A DNA stretch of 64,000 bases from Streptomyces finlayi (GTDB lineage: Bacteria; Actinomycetota; Actinomycetes; Streptomycetales; Streptomycetaceae), in NCBI RefSeq assembly GCF_014216315.1, contig NZ_CP045702.1:2108001-2172000 (forward strand), in the 5' to 3' direction. The notes beneath the pieces were generated by a model. That model was not told the origin of the DNA. It saw only the letters and a list, made by a program, of their open reading frames with translations, and made no database searches. Numbering within the stretch: the stretch's first letter is position 1; each line of letters begins with the position of its first letter. Shown here one piece after another: positions 43,596 through 52,060 of this stretch. A program made the translations under genes and the position numbers.

Positions 43596-44266
43596 TCCGG
43601 GTGCTGGTCGTCGAGGACGACCCGGTGGCGGCGGACGCCCACCAGCTGTACGTGGACCGGGTGCCGGGCTTCGAGGTGGCGGCGGTGGCGCACTCGCGCG
43701 CGGAGGCTGCGCGGGCCCTGGACCGTACGCCGGTGGATCTGCTGCTCCTGGACCTGTACCTGCCGGACGGGCACGGCCTTCAGCTGCTGCGCTCGCTGCG
43801 GGCCGCCGGGCACGCGGCCGACGTCATCGCCGTGACGTCGGCGCGTGATCTCGCGGTGGTGCGGGAAGGGGTGTCGCTCGGTGTCGTGCAGTACGTGCTG
43901 AAGCCGTTCACGTACCCCACCCTCAGGGACCGGCTGGTGCGGTACGCGGAGTTCCGTGCGGCGGCGGGTGAGGCGAGCGGCCAGGAGGAGGTGGACCGGG
44001 CCCTGGGCGCGCTGCGGGTCTCCCACCCGTCGGCGCTCCCCAAGGGGCTGAGCGGTCCCACGCTGGAGGCGGTGACCCTTGCCCTGCGGTCCGCCGGGCA
44101 GGGGCTGACGGCAGCGGCGGCGGGCGAGGCGCTGGGCATCTCGCGGATCACGGCCCGCCGCTATCTGGAACATCTGGTGACGACGGGCCGCGCGGCGCGC
44201 AGACCGCATTACGGGCAGGTCGGGCGCCCGGAGCTGCACTACCGCTGGGTTCCGGAGGGCCACTGA
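43592..44266 (+). CDS. CitB/DcuR-type response regulator
   Basis: 224 residues: receiver domain with acidic pocket VVEDD, phospho-acceptor Asp54 in LLLLDLYLPDG and the switch Lys in LKPF, then a helical linker and an HTH (AAAAGEALGISRITARRYLE) of the CitB/DcuR kind. It is translated from a GTG overlapping the kinase stop codon. Expected target is the dctA promoter in the 41757-41915 divergent region, in response to external C4-dicarboxylates. Confidence 0.92.
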   Translation: MIRVLVVEDDPVAADAHQLYVDRVPGFEVAAVAHSRAEAARALDRTPVDLLLLDLYLPDGHGLQLLRSLRAAGHAADVIAVTSARDLAVVREGVSLGVVQYVLKPFTYPTLRDRLVRYAEFRAAAGEASGQEEVDRALGALRVSHPSALPKGLSGPTLEAVTLALRSAGQGLTAAAAGEALGISRITARRYLEHLVTTGRAARRPHYGQVGRPELHYRWVPEGH

Positions 44267-44368
44267 CCGCATCGGAACGGCCCGGTTCGTCCTAGTAGCT
44301 TCCTACGAAGGGTGATCTGGGCGGAACCGGCCGTAGCCAGGGGGTCCGCAGGCTCTTACGGTGGGGCC

Positions 44369-45052
44369 GTGCACCCCACTCCGCCCTTCAACGCCCCCGC
44401 CGCGCGCCGACTTCGCGAGGCTCTGGGGATGGCGCCAGGTCATGTCGCGTACGGTCTCGCAGCTCAGTACGGCCTCCGGCTCCCACCGGAGACGGTGATC
44501 GCCTGGGAGCGGGGTACCGCGACGCCCACCGACCGCGAGCTGACGGCGCTCGCCGGTGTGCTGTGGTGCGCGCCGGGCGAGCTGCTCTCCGCCGCCTCCA
44601 CCCTGCGGGAGCACCGGCTGACCCAGGGCCTCTCGGTCGAGGAGCTGGCCGGGCGGACGGGGCTCAGCGGCGCCTCGTACCAGCGGATGGAGGAGTCGAA
44701 CCGCTGGCGCGGCAACGAACGGCAGTCCGCCGCCCTGTGCGAGGCACTGGAGCTGTCGGCCGCGCAGTTCCTGACCGCGAGCGGCCGGAACGAGGAACTG
44801 GCCGAGCTGCTGAACAGCGCGGTGACGACACGCTGGCAGGCCTATGTGCGCCCGGTCACCAAACTCGTACAGCTGGACCGGGTCCTGATCCAGAGCGTGC
44901 TGGAGCAGCTGCACGCCGACTACCAGGCGCTGATGGTGTCGACCCTGAGCTGGAGCAGCGCGGACACGCAGCGCCCGGAGACGACGGGCGACTCGGGCCG
45001 CGCCTTCCTGGCCCGGATCGTCGAGCACTTCTGGCGCACGGCGGGCGTGTAG
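44369..45052 (+). CDS. Regulator with two XRE-type helix-turn-helix domains
   Basis: A 227-residue cytosolic protein. Two tandem HTH units can be read, LREALGMAPGHVAYGLAAQY to VIAWERG and LREHRLTQGLSVEELAGRTG to YQRMEES, followed by a helical C-terminal half of unknown fold. The family is common in Streptomyces without a defined target. The GTG at 44369 follows TACGGT (44357-44362) by 6 nt, so the mRNA is probably leaderless; the longer frame from 44312 includes the promoter and is rejected. Confidence 0.8.
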   Translation: MHPTPPFNAPAARRLREALGMAPGHVAYGLAAQYGLRLPPETVIAWERGTATPTDRELTALAGVLWCAPGELLSAASTLREHRLTQGLSVEELAGRTGLSGASYQRMEESNRWRGNERQSAALCEALELSAAQFLTASGRNEELAELLNSAVTTRWQAYVRPVTKLVQLDRVLIQSVLEQLHADYQALMVSTLSWSSADTQRPETTGDSGRAFLARIVEHFWRTAGV

Positions 45053-45097
45053 CCGCCCGGGGCCGTACCGGTCCGAGCCCGGTCCCAGGTCCGAAGG

Positions 45098-45190
45098 ACC
45101 GACTCGGCCTCGTACATCCGGTCCAGGTCGGAAGGACCGACTCGGCCTCGTACATGGTCCGGGTCAGAAGACCGACTCGGCCTCGTACAT
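45098..45190. repeat. Three direct copies of the pfkA 3' end
   Basis: accgactcggcctcgtacat occurs at 45098-45117, 45136-45155 and 45171-45190 (periods 38 and 35 bp). The last copy is the end of pfkA, encoding MYEAESVF before the stop. The other two lie just past the stop codon and would encode MYEAESVL in the same orientation. The flanking gtccaggtcggaagg stretches are also duplicated with changes. Confidence 0.9.
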
Positions 45191-46189
45191 CCGGTCCGCC
45201 GGGACGGTCTTGAGCCGGGTCACCGCGTCGGCGAGCGGGACCATGGCGATGTCGTTGCCCCGCAGCGCCGTCATCCTGCCGAACTCGCCCCGGTGGACCG
45301 CCTCGACGGCGTTCCAGCCGAAGCGGGTCGCGAGCACCCGGTCGTACGCGGTCGGTGTGCCACCCCGCTGCACGTGTCCGAGGATGACCGGCCGGGCCTC
45401 CTTGCCGAGCCGGCGCTCCAGTTCGATGGCGAGGCGGTTGCCGATACCGGTGAAGCGCTCGTGGCCGAACTTGTCGATCTCGCCCTTGGCGTACGGCATG
45501 GAGCCCTCGGCCGGGTGCGCGCCCTCCGCCACACAGATCACGGCGAACTTCTTGCCGCGCGCGAAGCGTTCCTCGACCATCTTGACCAGGTCGTCGACCT
45601 GGAACGGACGCTCGGGCAGGCAGATCCCGTGCGCACCGCCCGCCATGCCGGACTCCAGCGCGATCCACCCCGCGTGCCGGCCCATCACCTCGACGACCAT
45701 CACCCGCTGATGCGATTCGGCGGTCGTCTTGAGCCTGTCTATGGCTTCGGTGGCGACGCCCACGGCGGTGTCGAAGCCGAAGGTCCGGTCGGTGGCGGAG
45801 ATGTCGTTGTCGATGGTCTTGGGCACACCGACGACGGGCATACCGGCGTCCGACAGCATCCGGGCGGCGGTCAGGGTACCCTCGCCGCCGATCGGGATGA
45901 GCGCGTCGATGTCGTAACGGCGGCTCAGCTCGTCGCAGTTCTCGGCGGCTTCCCTCAGCCGGTCGCGCTCCAGGCGGGCCGAGCCGAGGATGGTTCCGCC
46001 CCGGGCCAGGATGCCGCTGACCGCGTTGAGATCGAGGGGGCGGAAGTGGCCGTCGAGCAGGCCTTTGAACCCGTCCTCGAAGCCGATGACTTCATCGCCG
46101 TGACCCACGACCGCGCGGTGCACGACCGACCGGATCACTGCGTTCAGGCCGGGGCAGTCGCCGCCCGCCGTGAGAATTCCGATGCGCAT
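45164..46189 (-). CDS. pfkA: ATP-dependent 6-phosphofructokinase PfkA
   Basis: Converts fructose-6-phosphate to fructose-1,6-bisphosphate in glycolysis. The 341 residues show GGDCPGLN at 9-16, IGGEGT at 100-105, PKTIDNDI from 123 and VMGRHAGWIAL. Residue 104 is Gly, the ATP-type state, while 124 is Lys as in other Streptomyces Pfks. ATG 46189 follows AGGAGA; the 95-codon upstream extension is low-complexity. The C-terminus DRMYEAESVF is encoded in a locally triplicated DNA segment, so its exact end may vary between strains. Divergent from pta-ackA. Confidence 0.93.
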   Translation of the reverse strand: MRIGILTAGGDCPGLNAVIRSVVHRAVVGHGDEVIGFEDGFKGLLDGHFRPLDLNAVSGILARGGTILGSARLERDRLREAAENCDELSRRYDIDALIPIGGEGTLTAARMLSDAGMPVVGVPKTIDNDISATDRTFGFDTAVGVATEAIDRLKTTAESHQRVMVVEVMGRHAGWIALESGMAGGAHGICLPERPFQVDDLVKMVEERFARGKKFAVICVAEGAHPAEGSMPYAKGEIDKFGHERFTGIGNRLAIELERRLGKEARPVILGHVQRGGTPTAYDRVLATRFGWNAVEAVHRGEFGRMTALRGNDIAMVPLADAVTRLKTVPADRMYEAESVF

Positions 46190-46535
46190 CGTGCTGGGTC
46201 TCCTGCTCGCTAGCCGTACATGCGGAGGGCTCCTCGAAGAGACCCCCGTACCGTGAGCCACCTCGATTGTCCCACGCCGGCCGCACCCCCCGCGCTTTCG
46301 GCTGCGCCGGCGGAAGAACCGGTCGGGGTTCCCCGAAGGACACCGGACAGGCTTTCCGGCTGCCGGCGGACCCCCCGGAACGGGCCCGGGAGCGGCCTCC
46401 GGCCGGGGCCCTCTCCGGCGGGCGTCCACGCCGCCCCCGCAGGTATCGTCAAGTGCAATGCAAGCCAATGACACCCCTTTCGGGATATCAGCACCCCCAC
46501 CGGACGAGTCGGCCGATCAGAACGGGAGAGCACGC

Positions 46536-48617
46536 GTGGCGCGCAGCGTGTACGTGACGGGAATCGACCGGGGGGACGGCCGCCAGGTCGTCGACCTGGG
46601 CGTCATGGAGCTACTGACGCGTCAGGTGGACCGGGTCGGAGTCTTCCGGCCGCTGGTGCACGACGGCCCCGACCGGCTGTTCGAACTGCTGCGGGCCCGC
46701 TACCGGCTCACCCAGGACCCCGCGAGCGTCTACGGCCTGGACTACCACGAGGCGTCCGCGGTTCAGGCGGAGCAGGGCACCGACGAACTGGTCTCCCTGC
46801 TCGTCGAGCGCTTCCACCGCGTGGCCCGGCAGTACGAGGTGGTGCTGGTCCTGGGCTCCGACTTCGCCGCCACACAGCTCCCGGACGAGCTGGCGCTGAA
46901 CGCCCGGCTGGCCAACGAGTTCGGCGCCTCCGTGATCGCGGTGGTCGGCGGCAAGGGCCAGCCCCCCGAGTCCGTACGGTCCGAGACCGGCAACGCCTAC
47001 CGCGCGTACGCGGGCCTCGGCTGCGACGTCCTCTCGGTGATCGTGAACCGGGTGGCCCCCGAGGACCGCGAGAAGCTCGCCGAGCGGCTCTCGGCCCGGC
47101 TGCCCGTCCCCTGCTCGGTCCTCCCGGACGACCCGGCGCTCTCCGCTCCCACCATCGCCCAGATCACCGCGGCGCTCGACGGCACGGTGCTCCTCGGCGA
47201 CGACGCGGGTCTGTCCCGGGACGCCCTGGACTTCGTCTTCGGCGGAGCCATGCTGCCGAACGTACTGAACGCGCTGACCCCGGGCTGCATGGTGGTCACC
47301 CCAGGGGACCGCGCGGACCTCGTGATCGGCGCGCTGGCCGCGCACAGCGCGGGCACCCCGCCCATCGCGGGACTGCTGCTCACGCTGGACGAACGGCCGG
47401 GCGAGGAGATCCTGCGGCTCGCCGCCCGCCTCGCGCCCGGTACCCCGGTCGTCGCGGTGTCCGGCGGGTCCTTCCCCACCGCGGCCGAGCTCTTCACGCT
47501 CGAGGGCAAGCTGAACGCGGCGACGCCCCGCAAGGCGGAGACCGCGCTCGGCCTCTTCGAGCGCCATGTGGACACCGCCGCCCTGCTGGACCGGCTCTCC
47601 GTGGCGCGAAGCGGCCGGGTCACGCCGATGATGTTCGAACACGACCTGCTGGAGCAGGCACGTGCCAAGCGTCGCCGGGTCGTCCTGCCCGAGGGCACCG
47701 AGGAACGGGTGCTGCGCGCCGCCGACGTACTGCTGCGGCGCGACGTCTGCGAGCTGACGCTCCTCGGCGACGTCGACGTGATCCGCAAGAAGACCGCGGC
47801 CCTGGGCATCGATCTGGCCGGAGTCCAGCTGATCGACCCGCAGACCTCCGAACTGCGCCAGCCCTTCGCCGAGCGGTACGCGCAGCTGCGGGCGCACCGG
47901 GGAGTCACGGTGGAGCTCGCGTACGACGTCGTCTCGGACGTGAACTACTTCGGCACGCTGATGGTCCAGGAAGGCCTGGCCGACGGCATGGTCTCCGGCT
48001 CCGTGCACTCCACCGCGGCGACGATCCGTCCCGCCTTCGAGATCATCAAGACCAAGCCGGACGCCTCGATCGTCTCGTCCGTCTTCTTCATGTGCCTCGC
48101 CGACAAGGTCCTCGTGTACGGCGACTGCGCCGTCAACCCGGATCCGGACGCGGAACAGCTCGCGGACATCGCCGTGCAGTCGGCCGTCACCGCCGCCCGG
48201 TTCGGGGTGGAGCCCAGGATCGCGATGCTGTCGTACTCGACGGGCACCTCGGGAACGGGCGCGGACGTCGACAAGGTACGGGAGGCGACGGAGCGGGTAC
48301 GCGCGGCCCGGCCGGACCTGCGGATCGAGGGCCCGATCCAGTACGACGCGGCCGTCGAGCCGTCCGTCGCGGCGACGAAACTGCCCGGTTCGGAGGTGGC
48401 GGGACAGGCCACGGTGCTGATCTTCCCCGACCTCAACACCGGCAACAACACCTACAAGGCCGTGCAGCGCTCGGCGGGCGCCGTGGCCGTCGGCCCGGTA
48501 CTCCAGGGGCTGCGCAAGCCGGTCAACGACCTGTCCCGCGGCGCTCTCGTCCAGGACATCGTCAACACCGTGGCCATCACCGCGATCCAGGCGCAGGGCG
48601 AGGAGCGAACCGTATGA
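46536..48617 (+). CDS. pta: Phosphate acetyltransferase Pta (long form)
   Basis: Interconverts acetyl-CoA and acetyl phosphate. 693 residues: an N-terminal P-loop-like BioD/CobB domain, a DRTGG domain (LPNVLNALTPGCMVVTPGDR), and the C-terminal catalytic domain starting near MFEHDLLEQARAKRRRVVLP with VSGSVHSTAATIRPAF and FPDLNTGNNTYKAVQ. The GTG at 46536 has GGGAGAG 5 nt upstream and begins ARSVYVTGIDRGDGRQ; an ATG at 46458 in the same frame lacks a site. Operon with ackA through a 4-nt overlap. Confidence 0.93.
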   Translation: MARSVYVTGIDRGDGRQVVDLGVMELLTRQVDRVGVFRPLVHDGPDRLFELLRARYRLTQDPASVYGLDYHEASAVQAEQGTDELVSLLVERFHRVARQYEVVLVLGSDFAATQLPDELALNARLANEFGASVIAVVGGKGQPPESVRSETGNAYRAYAGLGCDVLSVIVNRVAPEDREKLAERLSARLPVPCSVLPDDPALSAPTIAQITAALDGTVLLGDDAGLSRDALDFVFGGAMLPNVLNALTPGCMVVTPGDRADLVIGALAAHSAGTPPIAGLLLTLDERPGEEILRLAARLAPGTPVVAVSGGSFPTAAELFTLEGKLNAATPRKAETALGLFERHVDTAALLDRLSVARSGRVTPMMFEHDLLEQARAKRRRVVLPEGTEERVLRAADVLLRRDVCELTLLGDVDVIRKKTAALGIDLAGVQLIDPQTSELRQPFAERYAQLRAHRGVTVELAYDVVSDVNYFGTLMVQEGLADGMVSGSVHSTAATIRPAFEIIKTKPDASIVSSVFFMCLADKVLVYGDCAVNPDPDAEQLADIAVQSAVTAARFGVEPRIAMLSYSTGTSGTGADVDKVREATERVRAARPDLRIEGPIQYDAAVEPSVAATKLPGSEVAGQATVLIFPDLNTGNNTYKAVQRSAGAVAVGPVLQGLRKPVNDLSRGALVQDIVNTVAITAIQAQGEERTV

Positions 48618-49894
48618 CCGACCCGACGAGTGAAGGTACGACCACCGTGGCAGCCGTACACCCCCATCGCGTCCTCGTGCTCAACTCCGGCTCCTCGTCG
48701 GTGAAGTACCAGCTCCTCGACATGCGCGACCACTCCCGGCTCGCCACCGGACTGGTCGAGCGGATCGGCGAGGAGACCTCCCGGCTCACCCACACGCTCC
48801 AGCCCGGCAGCGGCGCCGAGCCGCGGACACGCACCGGCCGCATCGCCGACCACGACGAGGCCCTCAAGGCGGCGGCCGGGGAGCTGGCCGCCGACGGGTT
48901 CGGCCTGGACTCCCCCGAGCTGACGGCGATCGGCCACCGGGTGGTGCACGGCGGACTCCGGTTCACCGAGCCCACCGTGATCACGGACGAGGTGCTGACG
49001 GAGATCGAGCGGCTCGTCCCGGTCGCCCCGCTCCACAACCCGGCGAACATCACCGGCATCCGGACGGCGCGCGCGCTGCGCCCCGACCTGCCGCAGGTCG
49101 CGGTCTTCGACACGGCGTTCCACACCACGATGCCGGAGAGCGCGGCGCGGTACGCGATCGACGTCGAGACGGCCGACGCGCACCGCATCCGCCGCTACGG
49201 CTTCCACGGCACCTCGCACGCGTACGTCTCCCGCAGGACCGCGGAGCTGCTGGGCCGCCCTCCGCAGGACATCAACGTGATCGTCCTGCATCTGGGCAAC
49301 GGCGCTTCGGCGTCCGCGGTGGCGGGCGGCCGGTGTGTGGACACCTCGATGGGACTGACCCCCTTGGAGGGGCTGGTCATGGGTACGCGTTCAGGAGACA
49401 TCGATCCTGCCGTGGTCTTCCACCTGGAGCGGGTGGCGGGGATGTCCACGGACGAGATCGACGTCCTGCTGAACAGGAAGAGCGGTCTCGTCGGGCTCTG
49501 CGGCGACAACGACATGCGGGAGATCCGACGCCGGGTCGACGAGGGCGACGAGCGGGCCGCGCTCGCGTTCGACATCTACATCCACCGGCTGAAGAAGTAC
49601 ATCGGCGCCTATTCGGCGGTCCTCGGGCGGGTGGACGCCGTGGTGTTCACGGCGGGTGTCGGGGAGAACTCGGCCCCGGTGCGGGAGGCTGCCATCGCCG
49701 GCCTGGCGGAACTCGGGCCGGTGGTGGACGGGGACCTCAACGCCGTGCACTCCCGCGAACCCCGGCTGATCTCGCCGGATCACGCGCGAGTGGCGGTCGC
49801 CGTGGTGCCGACGGACGAGGAACTGGAGATCGCCGACCAGACTTTCGCGCTCGTCGGAGAGGGTGACCCGCTCGTCGGAGAGGTCGACAACTGA
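48614..49894 (+). CDS. ackA: Acetate kinase AckA
   Basis: Makes ATP from acetyl phosphate (overflow) or activates acetate. 426 residues with the N-terminal VLVLNSGSSSVKYQLLD, the catalytic-Arg/Asp region AVFDTAFHTTMP, YGFHGTSHAYVS, HLGNGASASAV and VFTAGVGENSAPVRE, all expected for the acetokinase fold. It overlaps pta by ATGA and should be translationally coupled. About 15 residues at the N-terminus precede the conserved start. Confidence 0.94.
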   Translation: MTDPTSEGTTTVAAVHPHRVLVLNSGSSSVKYQLLDMRDHSRLATGLVERIGEETSRLTHTLQPGSGAEPRTRTGRIADHDEALKAAAGELAADGFGLDSPELTAIGHRVVHGGLRFTEPTVITDEVLTEIERLVPVAPLHNPANITGIRTARALRPDLPQVAVFDTAFHTTMPESAARYAIDVETADAHRIRRYGFHGTSHAYVSRRTAELLGRPPQDINVIVLHLGNGASASAVAGGRCVDTSMGLTPLEGLVMGTRSGDIDPAVVFHLERVAGMSTDEIDVLLNRKSGLVGLCGDNDMREIRRRVDEGDERAALAFDIYIHRLKKYIGAYSAVLGRVDAVVFTAGVGENSAPVREAAIAGLAELGPVVDGDLNAVHSREPRLISPDHARVAVAVVPTDEELEIADQTFALVGEGDPLVGEVDN

Positions 49895-49927
49895 GCACCC
49901 CCGCGCCCCTTTGTATCTTCCACCAGA

Positions 49928-49961
49928 CGGAATATTCCGCAACGAAACAAACCGATAGGAT
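49928..49961 (+). promoter_or_regulatory. pyk promoter with a 12-bp palindrome
   Basis: CGGAATATTCCG (49928-49939) is a perfect palindrome placed where the -35 region should be, and TAGGAT (49956-49961) is a -10 box 7 nt before the pyk ATG. No ribosome-binding site stands apart from this box, so pyk may be leaderless. The palindrome is a candidate repressor or activator site. Confidence 0.45.
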
Positions 49962-49968
49962 CCGCCTC

Positions 49969-51402
49969 ATGCGCCGTTCCAAAATCGTCTGCACCCTCGG
50001 TCCCGCCGTCGACTCCCATGAGCAGCTCGTCGCTCTGATCGAGGCCGGCATGAGCGTGGCCCGTTTCAACTTCAGTCACGGCACCCATGAGGAGCACCAG
50101 GGCCGATACGACCGGGTCCGCCAGGCCGCCGCCGAGACGGGCCGCGCGGTCGGCGTGCTCGCCGACCTCCAGGGCCCGAAGATCCGCCTGGCGAAGTTCG
50201 CCGAGGGGCCCGTCGAGCTGGTCCGCGGGGACGAGTTCACGATCACCTCCGAGGACGTCGCGGGCGACAAGTCGATCTGCGGCACGACCTACAAGGGTCT
50301 GCCCGGCGACGTCGTCAAGGGCGACCCGATCCTGATCAACGACGGCAACGTCGAGCTCAAGGTCGTCGCGGTCGAGGGCCCCCGGGTCCGGACCATCGTC
50401 ATCGAGGGCGGTGTCATCTCCGACCACAAGGGCATCAACCTGCCCGGCGCGGCCGTGAACGTACCCGCCCTGTCCGAGAAGGACGTCGACGACCTGCGCT
50501 TCGCCCTCCGGATGGGCTGCGACCTCGTGGCCCTGTCCTTCGTCCGGGACGCCGAGGACGTCAAGGACGTCCACAAGGTGATGGACGAGGAGGGCCGCCG
50601 GGTCCCCGTCATCGCCAAGGTGGAGAAGCCGCAGGCCGTCGAACACATGGAGGGCGTCGTCGCCGCCTTCGACGGTGTGATGGTGGCCCGTGGCGACCTG
50701 GCCGTCGAGTACCCGCTCGAAAAGGTCCCGATGGTGCAGAAGCGCCTCATCGAGCTGTGCCGCCGCAACGCCAAGCCGGTGATCGTGGCGACCCAGATGA
50801 TGGAGTCGATGATCACCAACTCGCGCCCGACGCGCGCCGAGGCGTCCGACGTCGCCAACGCGATCCTGGACGGGGCCGACGCGGTCATGCTGTCCGCCGA
50901 GTCCAGTGTGGGCGCGTACCCGATCGAGACGGTCAAGACGATGTCGAAGATCGTCGTCGCCGCCGAGGAGGAGCTCCTCTCCAAGGGCCTCCAGCCGCTG
51001 GTGCCGGGCAAGAAGCCCCGTACGCAGGGCGGCTCGGTCGCCCGCGCCGCCTGCGAGATCGCGGACTTCCTGGACGGCAAGGCACTGGTCGCCTTCACCA
51101 AGTCCGGTGACACGGCCCGCCGGCTGTCCCGCTACCGCGTCTCGCAGCCGATCCTCGCCTTCACCACGGAGGAGGCGACCCGTAACCAGCTCGCGCTGAG
51201 CTGGGGCGTCGAGTCCCACGTCGTCCCGCACGTGGACAACACCGACGCCATGGTCGACCTCGTGGACGCGGAGCTGCTGAAGCTGAACCGCTACAACGAC
51301 GGCGACACGATGGTCATCACCGCCGGCTCGCCCCCCGGCGTCCCCGGCACCACGAACATGGTCCGGGTGCACCACCTGGCCGGGGTCGTCGACCGCGACT
51401 GA
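49969..51402 (+). CDS. pyk: Pyruvate kinase
   Basis: Transfers phosphate from PEP to ADP in the last step of glycolysis. 477 residues with RRSKIVCTLGPA, MSVARFNFSHG, the active-site MVARGDLAVEYPLEKVP, and ATQMMESMI. The C-terminal allosteric domain is complete (VAFTKSGDTARRLSRYR, ITAGSPPGVPGTTNMVRVH). It follows pta-ackA by 74 nt under its own promoter and ends at a strong terminator. The grouping with pfkA puts the two irreversible glycolytic steps and acetate metabolism together. Confidence 0.95.
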   Translation: MRRSKIVCTLGPAVDSHEQLVALIEAGMSVARFNFSHGTHEEHQGRYDRVRQAAAETGRAVGVLADLQGPKIRLAKFAEGPVELVRGDEFTITSEDVAGDKSICGTTYKGLPGDVVKGDPILINDGNVELKVVAVEGPRVRTIVIEGGVISDHKGINLPGAAVNVPALSEKDVDDLRFALRMGCDLVALSFVRDAEDVKDVHKVMDEEGRRVPVIAKVEKPQAVEHMEGVVAAFDGVMVARGDLAVEYPLEKVPMVQKRLIELCRRNAKPVIVATQMMESMITNSRPTRAEASDVANAILDGADAVMLSAESSVGAYPIETVKTMSKIVVAAEEELLSKGLQPLVPGKKPRTQGGSVARAACEIADFLDGKALVAFTKSGDTARRLSRYRVSQPILAFTTEEATRNQLALSWGVESHVVPHVDNTDAMVDLVDAELLKLNRYNDGDTMVITAGSPPGVPGTTNMVRVHHLAGVVDRD

Positions 51403-51419
51403 CGCGTCCGACGACACGT

Positions 51420-51471
51420 ACGGCCGTGGGCCGCACCCCTTCCGACGGAACGGGGCGCCGCCCACGGCCGT
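51420..51471 (+). terminator. Hairpin terminator after pyk
   Basis: ACGGCCGTGGGC (51420-51431) pairs perfectly with GCCCACGGCCGT (51460-51471), enclosing a second stem (CCCCTTCCG with CGGAACGGGG). Confidence 0.8.
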
Positions 51472-51477
51472 TCGTGC

Positions 51478-51633
51478 TTACCAGTGGTCGGTCGGCAGCT
51501 CGACCGGGTCCGCCGGCGCCGGCACGGTGCCCTTGCCGTCGACGTACAGGGCAGGCGTCCCCGAGCGTGGCCCGGCGGGTAACAACATGATCAACAAGTG
51601 GTTCTTTTTGTCCTCCGCTGGGACCGCGCGCAC
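51478..51633 (-). pseudogene. Probable gene remnant (51 codons)
   Basis: Leftward frame encoding VRAVPAEDKKNHLLIMLLPA through GTPALYVDGKGTVPAPADPV to ELPTDHW and a stop. The protein-like second half (GTPALYVDGKG) reads like the C-terminal end of a larger protein. No ribosome-binding site or full domain is present upstream, where a stop closes the frame. It includes a TTA codon. I do not recognise the parent family. Confidence 0.35.
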
Positions 51634-51691
51634 CCTTGGCGAAGACTATTCGATCTCCATTTGATCTTCACTTGCCTAGCGGTGCCCCCAG

Positions 51692-52060
51692 ATGAAGGCC
51701 ACGGCCATTGAAGGCCTGACCGGCACCGACCAGCAGCTCCGAGACGTCGTCGGTGACATCGGCTGGATCGGCTTCGGCCCCCTCGGCCAGGCCAGCAGCG
51801 CCGACGAGGAAGCCGGCAGCGCCTACGCCGACGCGACCACGGCCCGTACCAACGGCCTCAACGCCGCCAAAAGGCCCTGTCGCGAATCGGCCTGGCCCAG
51901 CGACGACATGCAGTTCCAAGCGCCGGTGTTCGGCGAGGGCGTCAGCACCTTCACCCTCGTCACCCAGAAGGAACTCGCCGGGTGTGGGCCGTACCCCTCG
52001 CGCGAGGGGTACGGCCCACACCCGTACCTTGCGGCTCCCGAACGGGTCCGTGCCGGCTAG
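51692..52060 (+). pseudogene. Truncated coding remnant or small hypothetical gene
   Basis: A 122-codon frame starting MKATAIEGLTGTDQQLRDVV. Up to about codon 100 the third codon positions are almost all G or C, which argues for real coding ancestry in this frame. The last 25 codons run straight through the terminator palindrome of the convergent gene and overlap its stop codon, so the native 3' end is lost. No domain is recognised. Helical, Ala/Gly-rich sequence (SSADEEAGSAYADATTARTN) might be from a small WXG-like or structural protein. Confidence 0.4.
51980..52023 (-). terminator. Perfect 44-bp palindrome, terminator of the convergent secreted-protein gene
   Basis: Positions 51980-52001 are the exact reverse complement of 52002-52023 (arms beginning GGGTGTGGGCCGTACCCC). 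It starts 33 nt beyond the stop codon of the gene at 52057-53334. The arms are much longer than other terminators in the window and have no loop, so the DNA could also extrude as a cruciform. Confidence 0.8.

Noticed and set aside
45164..46189. PPi-dependent phosphofructokinase, because of Lys124
   Set aside because: Gly104 keeps the ATP-type state; the Gly104/Lys124 combination is normal in actinobacterial ATP enzymes.
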